This document shows positions 32,526 to 43,931 of a DNA stretch of 64,000 nucleotides, piece by piece (the first letter of the stretch is position 1; the number at the start of each line of letters is the position of its first letter). The DNA comes from Cyanophora paradoxa. Taxonomy: Eukaryota; Glaucocystophyceae; Cyanophorales; Cyanophoraceae. The notes under the pieces were generated by a model, which saw nothing but the letters and a program-made list of their open reading frames with translations, did not search any database and was not told where the DNA came from. The DNA is taken from contig QPMI01000063.1 in assembly GCA_004431415.1 (NCBI GenBank), forward strand, positions 1-64,000. Reading direction: 5' to 3'. Position numbers and translations under genes: made by a program.

Positions 32526-35500
32526 CTAGTCGAACTGGGCGGGGTCGAAGTTGGCCATGTTTGCGGCCTCGCTCCACGCGGCGAAGAGCGCCCCGTCGAC
32601 CCGCGTCGCGAGGCGGTTGCTGCCGGCCAGCGCGTGGTTCTCGCCCCCGATCCCCGCCCCGCACTCCGGGCACCGCCCCCGCTGCATCGCGCCCCCGCAC
32701 TGCCCGCGCGAGACCGCCCGTCAGACCGCGACCGAGCTCAGAGATTTGGAGGAGGGCGAGGCAGGCAGCTGCAGACCTCGCCGATGGCGTACGGGTGGCC
32801 GTTGGGGCACTCGAACCTGCGAATGCGCGCCGGCGGCTCGGAAGTGCGAGAAGAGGTCGAGGGGGCGCGGCGCGACTCAGAAGTACCAGTGCCCCTGGGA
32901 GAGGCCGACGGCGCGGACGACGGCGGCGAGCTCGGCCGGAGTCGGCGCCTCCCGCACCACCGCGTTCCGCTCCCGCAGCAGCCCCGAGACCTGCGCGAGG
33001 GCGCCGCAGCGGAGTGAGATTTCTCGAAGCTTCCCGGTGCGGTGGAGCGATAAGAAAGAGGAGGAGGAAGGAACGACGGGAACCTGAGTGCCACGGTTCG
33101 AATTCTCTTCAGCTTTCTTATAAAGCTTCGAATTCTACATCTTGATCTCGAACTTAAAGGGTCCCTAGCAAGGACAGAAAGCTGATGGGAAGCTGAGATA
33201 CGTGAGGTTTCCTTGAAGCTTCGAATTCTATATCTTGAGCTTAAAAGGGTCCGTAGCAGGACGGCGCTTCCTTAGAGCTTCGAATATCTTGTACCTCGGC
33301 GCGGATGTGGAGGAGCTCGGCCTCGGCGACCTCGGCGCGCGCGAAGAGGCCCCGCGCCAGCTCCCGCGCCCGCCGCACCAGCGCAGCACGCCGCCCCTCC
33401 GCCTTCGCGGCCATATGCATGCGGGAGCGGGCGTGAGGCCAGGCCGGGGCGGAGTTTAATGTACCGCGATTAAACAAGGCAGGGTTGTTATGAAAGCTAT
33501 AAAAGTCTAGTTATAAAAGGAGACGCACGCGAAGGCGCTCGGCCTCGGGGGCCGACGGGGGCACGGCGAGGGCGACGCCGGCGTCGCCGGCCCGCAGCAG
33601 CTGCGCCAGCGGGCCCAGCAGCGCGATCTGCCGACGCCTCCCATCAGGGGGGAAGCTTTTTAGCTTTCATTCAATTTTATGTGCTTTGCTTGAAGATCAG
33701 TCATTGAATTTATGCTCTAGATATTAGATCGATTTATGCTCTTTCGCGCTTCGAGGCTTCGAGCGTCGCAGCTCGATGCAAACATGAGCTCGAAATTATC
33801 TTAGCTTTAAGCTTCGGACTCGCGCGCCTGGTTCTCGGCGGTGCAGACGACGTCGCGGTCGGGCGGCTGCGCGAGGCGGGCGCGCAGGCGCTGCAGCCCC
33901 TCCGCCACCTCCCGCGGCAGCCCGCCAGCCCCGGCCCCGGGGCGCCCCTCCCGCCCCTCGAACTCGTCCAGCCGCCCCCGCAGGACTGTCACTCTGCGAG
34001 AAGGAATGAGCCGACCGCGATCGATACTGCGATCAGATCGCAGTCGGCTAGCGAGAGCTCGGGCAGACTGCGATCGATATATTCTAAAGTCGAGGGCTGG
34101 GCGGGGCGGGGCGGGGCGGGGCGGGGCGCGCTTCTCGACGAGCTCCCTCTGGAGGGCGGCGACGCGGGCCTTGACCTCCTCCACCTTCCCCAGCGCCCGC
34201 TTCACCGACGCCCCGTACCTGCCCGGCCGAGCAGCTCAGGGAGAGCGGAGGGGGAGGGAGGGCGGGGGAGTGCGGGGCACCGGAGGGGCCGGCGGAGTGG
34301 GGTCTTGCAGCGGGGGCAGTCCTTGAGGCCGATATCGATGGCGCCCCCGGGCAGCGGCTCGTCCATCCACCTGCGCGAGTGCGCGCCCGCTCAGCGAAAA
34401 CTAAAGCTTAAGGATGGAGAGAGGAAGTTCGAGTCTCACTTGTCCATCGCGCGGCCCTCGATGCAGTGCCCGCAGTCCTCCAGCAGCACGAACCTTCGCC
34501 GAAATAGATCGCGAGAGACGGAATTATAGTTAGTTTCAAAGAGAAGGCGGCTGGCGGGGGCGGGCTGCGGCGGCGGACCGGGCGGCGGGGTCGTCTTCGT
34601 CGCCGAAGAGGAGCTCGAAGGCGGGGTGGCCGGGGGCGCAGGCGCGGCACAGCGGCGGGCACGCCTCCCCGCAGTAGCCCAGGCACCCGTGCCCGCACGC
34701 CAGCCGCGCCCCGCACGGCGCGTCGCAGCGCCGCCGGTCGCAGGGCTCAGAGCAGAGGCGCGTGCAGCGCTGGTGGGGGCAGCGCCAGGGGCAGGGCTCC
34801 CTGCAGGGCACGCACGCCTGCCCGCAGCGCCTCCCGCACGCCGAGTGCACGCAGCGATTCTGCTCGCCCCGAGCCTCGGCGCTCAGCTTCGCGAAAATCG
34901 AACGGGCGCCGCCGGAGGAGGCCTAGGGCACCTGGCAGGGGTGCGAGCAGGGGGGGCAGCTCCTCGAGCACTTGTCCCTGCACTGCACGAGGGCGTCGGC
35001 TCCGCCGGAGAGTACAGGAAGCGAGGCTAAGGGCCCGGCCCAAGGCGCGGCGCGCACGGAGTGGCCGCAGACGAGGGTGCGGCCGCAGGGCGAGGCGCAG
35101 CCGACGTGGAGGCGGCCCCGCTGGCAGGCCCCGCAGCTCCCGGGGCACGCGTGCCCGCACTCCAGCGCCGCCCCGCACGGCGCGGCGCAGAGCTCGTCCT
35201 CGGCGGGGCGCCAGCAGGGCACCCGCTTCTCGTGCCCGCACGGCAGCCGCTTCATCACCTGCCGGAAAGGGCGGAATCAAACTCTAGATCTGCAAGAAGA
35301 ATCGTATGCGCGTGTAAATAGTTCTTGCAGGTTTCGCGATCGGCGCACCAGAACCTCGCACTGCTCGACGCAGGCCTGCCCGCAGCGGCGGGAGCAGGGG
35401 TGGAGCCTACATGGGGCGCGCCGCGGGCACGGCGCCGAGCACGTTGCCACCTCCGGCGGCGTCGAGCACGGCAGCTGCGGACCGCTCAGGATCAGGATCG

Positions 35501-38500
35501 GTTCGGGCCGATCTATATGTAAACTCGGAGGCGACGGATACCTCGGCGGAGTGGCCGCAGGGGAGGGGCTTGGTGATGCGGAAGAGGCAGGGTCCGCACT
35601 CCTCGCTGCAGCGCTTCGGCCGCTGCGCCGCCGTGACGCACGGGTGCCCGCAGCCCGCGCCCCGCCGCTGGCAGTCCTTCCCGCAGCGGATCTGCGCGCG
35701 CGCGGGGCGACGGACCGTCGGACGCGGGCTGAGCGGCCGGCGCTGCTTCTCTGCTCGCCTCGGAAGCGATTAAAGTTCGCACCTCGACGTGTTCGCGGTC
35801 CTCGGGGTGGCAGCTCCGCGGGCACTGCGAGACCCGCGTCGGATCTCGGTCGGATAAATTTATAATTAACCTACAGCCTGCAGCCGGCGCCGGCGCACCT
35901 GGTGGCCGCAGTCGAGGCGGGCCTCGCAGGGCAGCGTGCAGCCGCCGTCCTTCACCGCCCGGAAGTCCGCCGCCGTCGCCACCCGCGTCTCCGTTTTTGG
36001 GTGCTGTCGGTGCCCCCCCCCCCCCCCCCCCCCCGGTCCGGTCAAGACGCAGGTGCGGAGCGGTGAAATTCAACGCGTCGGGCGCAGGCGGCGAAACAGA
36101 GGCGGTGAAACTTCGATATAAAATCAGGGCGACGAAGCGTGAAGCGGGGCGCGCACGATCTGGCAGCGGAGGGCGAGGCGGGGCCCTAGGGCGCCCTGCT
36201 CCTTCAGGGAGCGCAGGACGGCCTCCCAGAGGCGGCTCCGGCTCGCCTTCCGGCTCCACGCCTCCAGCATCCCCGCGTTCCCCACCGCGAAGAAGCCCAG
36301 CTGCGCGCGCCGTGCTTTGATTTTCAACGCAATTTCAACGTGGTGGGCAGGGGCGCACGCGGGCGCGGGAGAAGGCGACGCAGACGCGGTTGTCGATCCC
36401 GACGTGGCCCACCTGCGCGCCCTCCGACGTCGAGGCCCGGCCCCCGTGCACGGGCTCTTCCCCGCCCTCCCGTTCGCCCCGCTGCGGACCTTGCCCTCGG
36501 GGTTGGAGCGGACGACGGAGAGGAGGACGAGGTCGTTCTCCTCCCCCTGGTACTTGTCCACCGTCGTCACGTGCAACCCCTCCACCTGCCCGCGCAAATT
36601 AATTGCAAAGTTCAGTTGAAGGCTCGAGCGGCGAGCGGCGAGCTTATAAGTAATCAAGCGCGCGCACGCCGCGGCGCTTGAGGGACTCGCGGATGCGGAA
36701 GGCCTGGCCGAGGTAGAAGGTGAGGGCGGTGATCTGCGCGGGGCGGTAGCCCTGCAGCACCAGGTACCGCCCCAGCTCCGCCACGAACTCCGCCTCCCCC
36801 TGCGCCAAGGATACCGATGAGCTAGACTTGCGTCTCTACAAAACGCAAGGATCGGGATCGGGGCGGGCCTGGTGGGTGTGGGACATGGTCTCGCCGTCGA
36901 GGGCGTCCTCCGGGGCGCCGTGCTCCAGGAAGAAGACGTTCGACGCCACGCCCCGCACCCCCGGCCGCCCTGCGCGCGCGCCGCCCATGGCCATGGTCAG
37001 AAGCTCACGCCCAACTCGAGACGCTTAAATTGAGTAATTCGGATAATGTAGCGGCGCACCGTGGACGTCGGGGTGGTCGCGGAGGGAGGGGTAGAGGGAG
37101 GCGCGGACCTGGGCGGAGACCTCGGGCCGCATGCGGCGCTGCGTGCCCAGCGCCGCGTGCTCCGCCCCGTTCCGCACGAGCCGCTCGAAGAGCGAGAGGT
37201 CCAGGTGGAAGTCCCGCGAGAGCTTGTAACTGCGAGAAGCAAAGAATAAGATGTAATTTATAGACCTAGAGGATCGCGCGAGGTGTAATTCAAGCGCGAG
37301 AGCGCCCAATTGCAAGAAGAAGCTTACACGGCGGTGGAGGGGCGCAGCTGCTGGTGGTCCCCGATGAGGATGAGGTGCTTCGTCTGCCGTCGCCGTTGGT
37401 GTCATCAAATAAGTAATATAATTCATAGGTATTTCGCGTCAGCGCGCGCAATAGCTGCAGCTGATTCTAGATTCGCTTTTTCCCAATTGCAAGTTGGGTG
37501 GGGTCGGCTTGATCATGAGCTCACAGCCGGCGTGAGGGCGACGAGGATGTGCGCCTCCAGGACCTTGCGGGACTCGAAGTCAGCTCACTCGATTCTTCGA
37601 GTTGCGAATTCGAAGAGTTATTGCAGCGGCGCAGGGGCGGACCTCGGCGGCCTCCTCGACGATGACGACTTCGGCCCCCAGCTGCTGGATGAGCCTGCGA
37701 CCAGCGCGGCTCGAGCTTGAGGAGAAGAGCGTTTCAAAGAGGTCTAGGAGGCACCGGTGGTGCTTCGCGGCGCCCGTCGTCGTCATGCCGACCATGCGGG
37801 CGCGTTGCAGGATCTGCGAGCAGAAGAATTAAGCAGACGCGAAATTAAAAAAGGTTCGGTCTTATGTCTAATATGTCATTTTAATGTTGCTGCACCTTCA
37901 GGTCGCCAATGTACTGCAGCTCTTCTCGCTGCCTGCAGCGCCGAATCGAATCAGCTCGTGGCCAAATTTCAGCTAGGTATAGTTTTATTTGAGCTGTTTG
38001 CAAATTGCTGCAGAGCGCGCGCCTGCAGAGCTCGTTGTAGCGTCGCACGAGCAGCGCCAGCTCCTCCCGACGCGAATCCTGCAGATGAGATTTTAATCGA
38101 GGCTCGAGGCGAGTCGCCGGTCGGCCGCGGGGCGACGAGTGCGACGGGCCTGGAAGAGGCGGAGCCAGAGGCCGTAGAGGCGGTGCCGCTGGGCGCGGGG
38201 CAGGCGCCACACGTCGGGCGCCCCCAGCAGCGCCCCGTCGCGCCCCTCCTCCGCCGCCGCCATCTCCTCCAGGCCCTGCCCCGCCCCCGCCCCCGCCCCC
38301 TCCAGCTCCGCCCCGTCCTCGCTGTCCGAAGAGAGCGCAAGTTGCATCGGGTCGTCGACCTCCTCCCGCGGGGCGCCGGCGGCCGCGGTCGCCAGGGCTG
38401 CCTCGGTCGCCTCGCGCGCCCGCACGAGCCCGTCCACCATCCGCCCCTCATCTTCCATCTGAGGTGGCCGGTGGTCAGCCCAGGGGAGTATAAAACATTC

Positions 38501-41500
38501 TAGTGCGGGAGGCACACGTCGGCTTCGTCTTGCAGTACCAAGAAGCGGTTGCCCTGCGCCGCCCCGAGCCCTCGAGCCCCGATGTTTACGCGGCCGATCC
38601 CGCCGGCCGCGACCTCCGCGGCCGCCGGCGCCTCCGCCACCTCCCCCGGCGCGGGCGTCTCGAGCCACACGGCGAGGGGCCCGCGGGCCTCGAGAGCGGT
38701 CCCGCCGGCGCCGGCGCGCTCCCAGCCGCCCTCGCTGTCCGCCCGCAGCGAGGCCTCCTCGCGGGAGACGAGGTCGAAGAAGCCCGTGTAGAGGCTCGCG
38801 ATCTGGTGCGCCGGCGCCACCTGCGAGCGCGAACGCTCGGCTTGCGAGCTCTGGTCGGAAGGGCGCCGGCGCGCGCACCCGCTCGAGGAGGGGCATGGGC
38901 AGGCGCGCCGACTGCGCCATGTGCGGCTGCAACTCGTTCAGCTGCTCCTCCAGCCGCTTCAACTGGGACTGCGCATATGCATGTGCATGCGTGTGTGCAA
39001 AGTCAGAGTCTGCATATGCATCCGTGCCCTCCACTCTGTGCTGCAGAAATAAATCAAACGCGCACCGTGAGGACGCCCCACAGGCGGTTGACCTCGGGTT
39101 GCCCGCCCTCCACCCGTGCCGCCTGCCGCCTCTCCTGCGCGCGAAATTTTAAACGATCAGGCCGGCTGCAAAATTCCACAGATCTAGATTGTACGCTGAA
39201 ATTTTCTAGAACTAGCATCGCTATCAAGAGGAAAGAACGGAAGCGCGCGGCGCGCCTTCAGGTTGTAGGGCGCAAGGGCGTCGCTGCTGGAGCGCCCGCC
39301 GACGCGGACGAGGTCTTCCGGCGCGGGGCCCCGCCCGCCCGGCCGCGCCATCGCCCCGCACCGCAGGATCCCCTGCAATGGCGAGCTCGAGGTCACTCTA
39401 CATCTTGCTCAAACAGATAAAGCGGGGGACCTCGAGGAACTGGTCGAGAGCGTGGTTGGTGAAGCACATGACGAAGAGGGGCCGCCGGCGGCCGGCGCCG
39501 CCGCGCAGCGCCTCGTTGGCGAGGAGGATCTCCGCGAGGCGCAGACCGAGGTACGTCTTCCCCGTCCCCGGCGGGCCTGCGCGCGCGGAGGCGGAGGCGG
39601 CTCGAGGGCGAGCTGAGCTTGAGAGCGAGGCCGGGCAGGGCCGGGCCGGGGCGCACCCTGGATGACGGCGACCTGCTTGGTGAGGCCCAGCTTGAGCGCC
39701 GCGAGCTGGCTGCCGTCCAGGCTCGTCTCCAGCTCGGGCCACGCCGGCGCCAGCACCCGCACGCGGGCCCCCGCCGCGGCCCCCGCTCCCGAGCCGGCGA
39801 GGAGGACGGGGGAGAGGTCGAGGGCGGTGTCCGGGCCGATGTACGCGGGCGGCGGGAGCGAGGCGCCGGCGGCGCCGCGGACGAGCACGTCCTGGAAGGG
39901 GAGCTGCGCGGGGTCCATCGCCTGCCGAAATGAATCCCAAGTTCAGCGAAATTAGACCGGCGCGCGCATCACAACAGTAATCGCAAATCGAGTCAGTGAC
40001 TTGTCACCTGCAGCGCGCGCAGAACGTGCCGGTAAGCCTGCGCAGCGACCAGAGATTAGACTGTAAATATAATAAACCAGTCGACGTCGTTCTAAATTTT
40101 AAAGTAAATATCTTATTGATCTGCGCATGCGCGCCTCGAAGTAGACGGCGGAGGACTCGGCCATCTGGAGGGCGGCGCCGACGCGCAGCAGGCCGGCCGC
40201 CTCCGCCCCGGCCTCCTGCTCGTCCGGCAGCTCCCTGCGGAACAAATGAAAGAGACGCTTGTAAGCGCCGTCGGTGCGAGTTCAACTTTGAGAGAGGGCG
40301 CGCAGGTCGAGCATGAGGGCGTCGGGGTTCTGGAGGAGCCTGGGGTCCCTGTTCGCCACGACGGCCCACGCGACGCTGCGGAAGCCGTCCGCCGAGAGGC
40401 ATACCAGCGTCCCGTAGATCAGCCGCTGCGAGGCAGGGAGGGACGCGCGCGGGTCGGCGCCTGAACGGAGAGTCGGAGAGATGGGCGGGAGGCGGGGCAC
40501 CTGGGAGCGGGCCCAGTTGATGGCGCGGCGGGCCCCGTGGGGGCGGAAGGCGACGCGGTAGAGGATCCCCGACTTCGAGGTCAGCATCCCGACCACCTGG
40601 CCACGGAAGGCCCTCTCCGGTCGGCCCCACGTTCGCGACGAGCGGGCCGGCCGCGGGGCGAGCGCGCGCACGCGGCACTGGTCGTAGAGGCGGAACTCGC
40701 GGTTGGGCTTCCCCTCCAGGAAGTCGTGCACTGCGGGCCGGGGCCGAGGGCGATCACGATCACGACGGCGGATGGAATGAATCGAATTCGAAGCCAGGAA
40801 TTATTGAAATTCGGATGCGGACCGCCCTCGCGCATGGGCCGCAGGCAGTCTTCCCGCAAGAGCCTGCGCCAGGGTGAGCGAGGGTAGGGCCGTGGTCGCG
40901 AGAACTCTGAACGAAGCGGACGCGGACCCGAAGTGGGTCTCGAGGTACGTGGTGGCGTCGCTGTACTCCCCCGTGCGCTTGATCTTCCGCAGCGCGAGCC
41001 CGGCCTGTTCGGAGAGGGGTCGGCGGGCTTCGCAAGTGTGTGAGCCTGCCGGGGCGGACCATGCGCCGGGAGGAGACTTCTTCGGCGGTGGGGAGGATGG
41101 GCGCCGCGCGGTAGGACCCGTCGCTGGGGGGCGCCTCGGGCCCCTCGCCGCGCCGCCGGTCCGGCCGCTCGCGCCCGAAGGCGCGCTGGCAGCGCTCGCC
41201 GGCCTCGCGGAAGGCGGCGAGCAGCGCCCGCGCCGCCGCCTCCGCCCGCTCGTCGAAGGCGGCGGGGCGCAGGTCGAGGCCCGTCCGCACCGCCGCCGCC
41301 GGGCCCTGCATCTCCTGCGCGCGCCCCGGAGAATATACTTCAGCGGAAGCAGCACAAACATATCAAAACGGCGGCGCCTGGACGGAGTTGGGGAAGCGGG
41401 TGACGAGCTCCGTGAGGAGGGCGACGGCGTCGGACACCAGCCGCCGGTCGTCCTGCCCACGCCCGCACGTTCAACAGCCCGCGGCAAGGATCGGAGGGGC

Positions 41501-43372
41501 GGGGCGGGCCGGACCTCGGCGGGGGGGCCGCGCGCCGCGCCCTCCTCCGGGGGGGCGAAGGCCGCGTAGAGGCGCTCCTGCGCGCGCCGGGCCGGGCGGG
41601 GCGGGTCGGGTCTCAGACGGGAGAGAGCGAGCCGGCTGAAGCGTGCTTATAAATTATAAGGGGCAAGGGGACCTGGAGGGAGGTGAAGAAGCCGCCGCCG
41701 AAGAGAGTGGCGTACAGCGCATTGACGTTCTCCCTGCGGGACGACGTAGGGGGTGAGAGCTGGCCCGAGGGGCCGCGCAGCGCTGCGCGGGCCGGGGGCA
41801 CCGGAGGATGTGCCCGCGCATGTCGGGCGCCGCGAGGAGGGCGACGAGGAGGGCGAGGGGCCGGGCCTCGAGGCGGGGCAGCCGCGCGAGCCCCGCCACG
41901 CCCGTCTTCAGCACCGGCTTCGCCAGGACGGGCGTCAGGCCGTCGGGGCCCGCCGCCTCCCGCGCGACCGACTCCAGCCACCGGACCTGAGGCGGAAGTC
42001 TCAGGTTTGCCCACAAGGGACGGCCGCGTGAGCCGCGGGCTGGACTCGGCGAACCTGGTCGGCCAGGGTCCGGAAGGTGCCGTCCCACGGCCCTTTCTTC
42101 TCGCTGGCCGCCGCCGCGGCTTCCGAGGTCGAATTCGAAGCGCCAGCCGCGGCGCCAGCGGCCGCCGCCCCTGCCCTAGGCCTGGCGCGCGAAGACGCCG
42201 GGGCGGCGGGGGCCGCCGGGGCTGCAGGGGCGGGCGCCGCCGCTGCCGGCTGCCCTGCAGCTGCAGCTGCGCCTTCGGAGCGGACGCGGGCCAGGACGCA
42301 GGGCGCCCTCTGCGCCAGGCAGTCGCGGAGGTCCTCCTGCGTGACCACGGCCGTCTCCCACCTGCGCGAAACATTAACATTGCGGGTCAGAAATCGAAGA
42401 AATGCGAGAGGCGCCGGCAAGTTTAAGAGGCCAAGGCCGCGGATCCGGAGCCTCCCCGCGAGGCACTGCGCGCACTCTTCGTCGTCCTTGTAGAACAGGC
42501 TGACCGAGGCTTTGCTCAGCCCGAGGGCCGCCGTCGCTTTGGCGGCGATGAGCCCGCGCAGCTGCTCGGGCGAGGTCGTCGGCGACACGCCGTGGATCTG
42601 CGGGCCGGGCCGGGGCCGTTCAGCGGTTTCAGGAGCGGGCGCGCCGCGGACAGAGCGGAAGGCGGGCCTTTAGAGGTAGGTCCTGGAGGCCGGGACGCTG
42701 CAGCAGGACGCGCACGGCCGCTCCGCCGCCGCTGCTGCCGGCGCCTCCGGGCGCGTTCGCTGCATGCGCAGCGGAGGACGCCTCCGGCCGATGCGGCGCT
42801 GGCGCAGTGGCGAGCGCTTGAGAATGGCTAGATCTCGGAGCTGCGATAGGTCTGGCTGCGGACGTCGCTAAAGCTGCTGCGGATGCGACTGCAGTGGAGG
42901 CGCCGTTTCGGGCGCTCGAGCTCGTGCACGTGCCAGCGGCTACTGAGGCGCCGAACGAGCTTGCCCCTCGACCTGCACTGAAACTGCTGCTGCTTCCGCT
43001 CCTGCCTCTGCCGCGCACGCTGGGGCCCGGGCTGCTGTTGACCGGTCCGACAGCTGCAGCGGGGCCGGCGATCGTGTGCGAATAGGGGCAATCGCTACCC
43101 TTCTTGCAGCTGCCGCGCTCCACGAGGAACTTGCACGGCACGCGCCCTCGTCCGCCACTGGCCATGGCGCCGCGGCCGGCGCTGGCGACGCGTACGGCGC
43201 CGCCGCGAGACGTCGACCCGTCGACGTCGACGCGTACGCCAGACGGCGACGCGCCGCCGGAACCGCGCTGCGCGGGTGCGCCGCGCGCGCTCTGCTGCGA
43301 GGGACCCGCTCCGAGCGCGTCGAATCCGTCGTCCTCTCCCCAGCGGCCCTGGTGAAGAGTGCGACCGGTCAA
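32526..43372 (-). CDS. ZNFX1: ZNFX1-like superfamily 1 RNA helicase with N-terminal CCCH finger
   Basis: More than 25 short exons on the minus strand. The N-terminus (start 43372, MTGRTLHQGRWGEDD) has a C-x8-C-x5-C-x3-H zinc finger near 43,060-43,140. SF1 helicase motifs follow in order: GPPGTGKTYLGL and CFTNHALDQFLE (about 39,450-39,580); VVIVEEAAEV (about 37,660); HLILIGDHQQLRPS (about 37,330); QRRMRPEVSAQV (about 37,120); MSHTHQ (about 36,880); TVDKYQGEENDLVLLS (about 36,540); and VCVAFSRA (about 36,380). Next comes a run of NFX1-type cysteine-rich fingers (34,540-35,970), for example MKRLPCGHEKRVPCWR and CGHGCLGYCGEACP. The C-terminus is FECPNGHPYAIGE, then GRCPECGAGIGGENHAL, ending FDPAQFD at 32526. 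This matches animal ZNFX1, known in antiviral sensing and small-RNA inheritance. The CCCH finger is not something I associate with that family. Confidence 0.88.
33117..33290. repeat. Degenerate ~90-bp repeat in ZNFX1-like intron
   Basis: A unit containing agcttcgaattctatatctt, then gagcttaaaagggtccgtag with small changes, occurs at about 33,123 and 33,215. A truncated third copy lies at about 33,272. The copies are AT-richer than the surrounding exons. Confidence 0.65.
34099..34127. repeat. (GGGGC)n microsatellite in intron
   Basis: About six copies of a GGGGC-type pentamer in an intron of the ZNFX1-like gene. Such a tract could form G-quadruplexes. Confidence 0.85.
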
Positions 43373-43931
43373 GCGCGACGTCGCCGACGCGCTCGCGGCG
43401 CGCGCCTGCGCGCACCTCCCCTCCCATGAAAGCGTCGATGCTGCTCCCTTCTCGCACGCGGCACTGGCGGGGCGCGGCTGATCGCCGCCCTCAAGGAGCC
43501 CGAGTTCACTCGAGATTTCGATCGAAGTGGCGACGGTGCAGCACCTTGTGCTACTATAGAGATTGGCAGCCGCGCCAATCTAAGAGCTTTGAGCGCATGG
43601 GCGCTGCGGCTTGACCTCGCGCTGCTACTGCCTGCCAGCGCCAGAGGGATACCCTGTTCTTCGTTCGCAAGCGGTCCGCAGCTGCAGGCGCGCGCCTACA
43701 CGTGGTCCTCAGCACGCCCGCCCGCTGGATCTCACAGCTTCATCAAAGCTAGCCTGCGCATGCGGATTGAGCGCGCTTAGAACCAGAATCCGTCGACGTC
43801 CATCGTCCATCCATCGCGGACGAGAGTCGACGGGCGAGCTTAGGGCGCGACCAGACCTGGATTGAGCGCATCGCTAGTTGGATCGAGCAGTCTGCGTTCG
43901 AGCCCACTTCCGGTCCAACGCGTGAACCTCG
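43373..43931. promoter_or_regulatory. Divergent intergenic region, ZNFX1-like / MFS
   Basis: About 560 bases between divergent starts. Short frames occur on both strands but none is convincing. The region probably holds both promoters and 5' leaders, possibly with an upstream exon of the ZNFX1-like gene. Confidence 0.4.
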
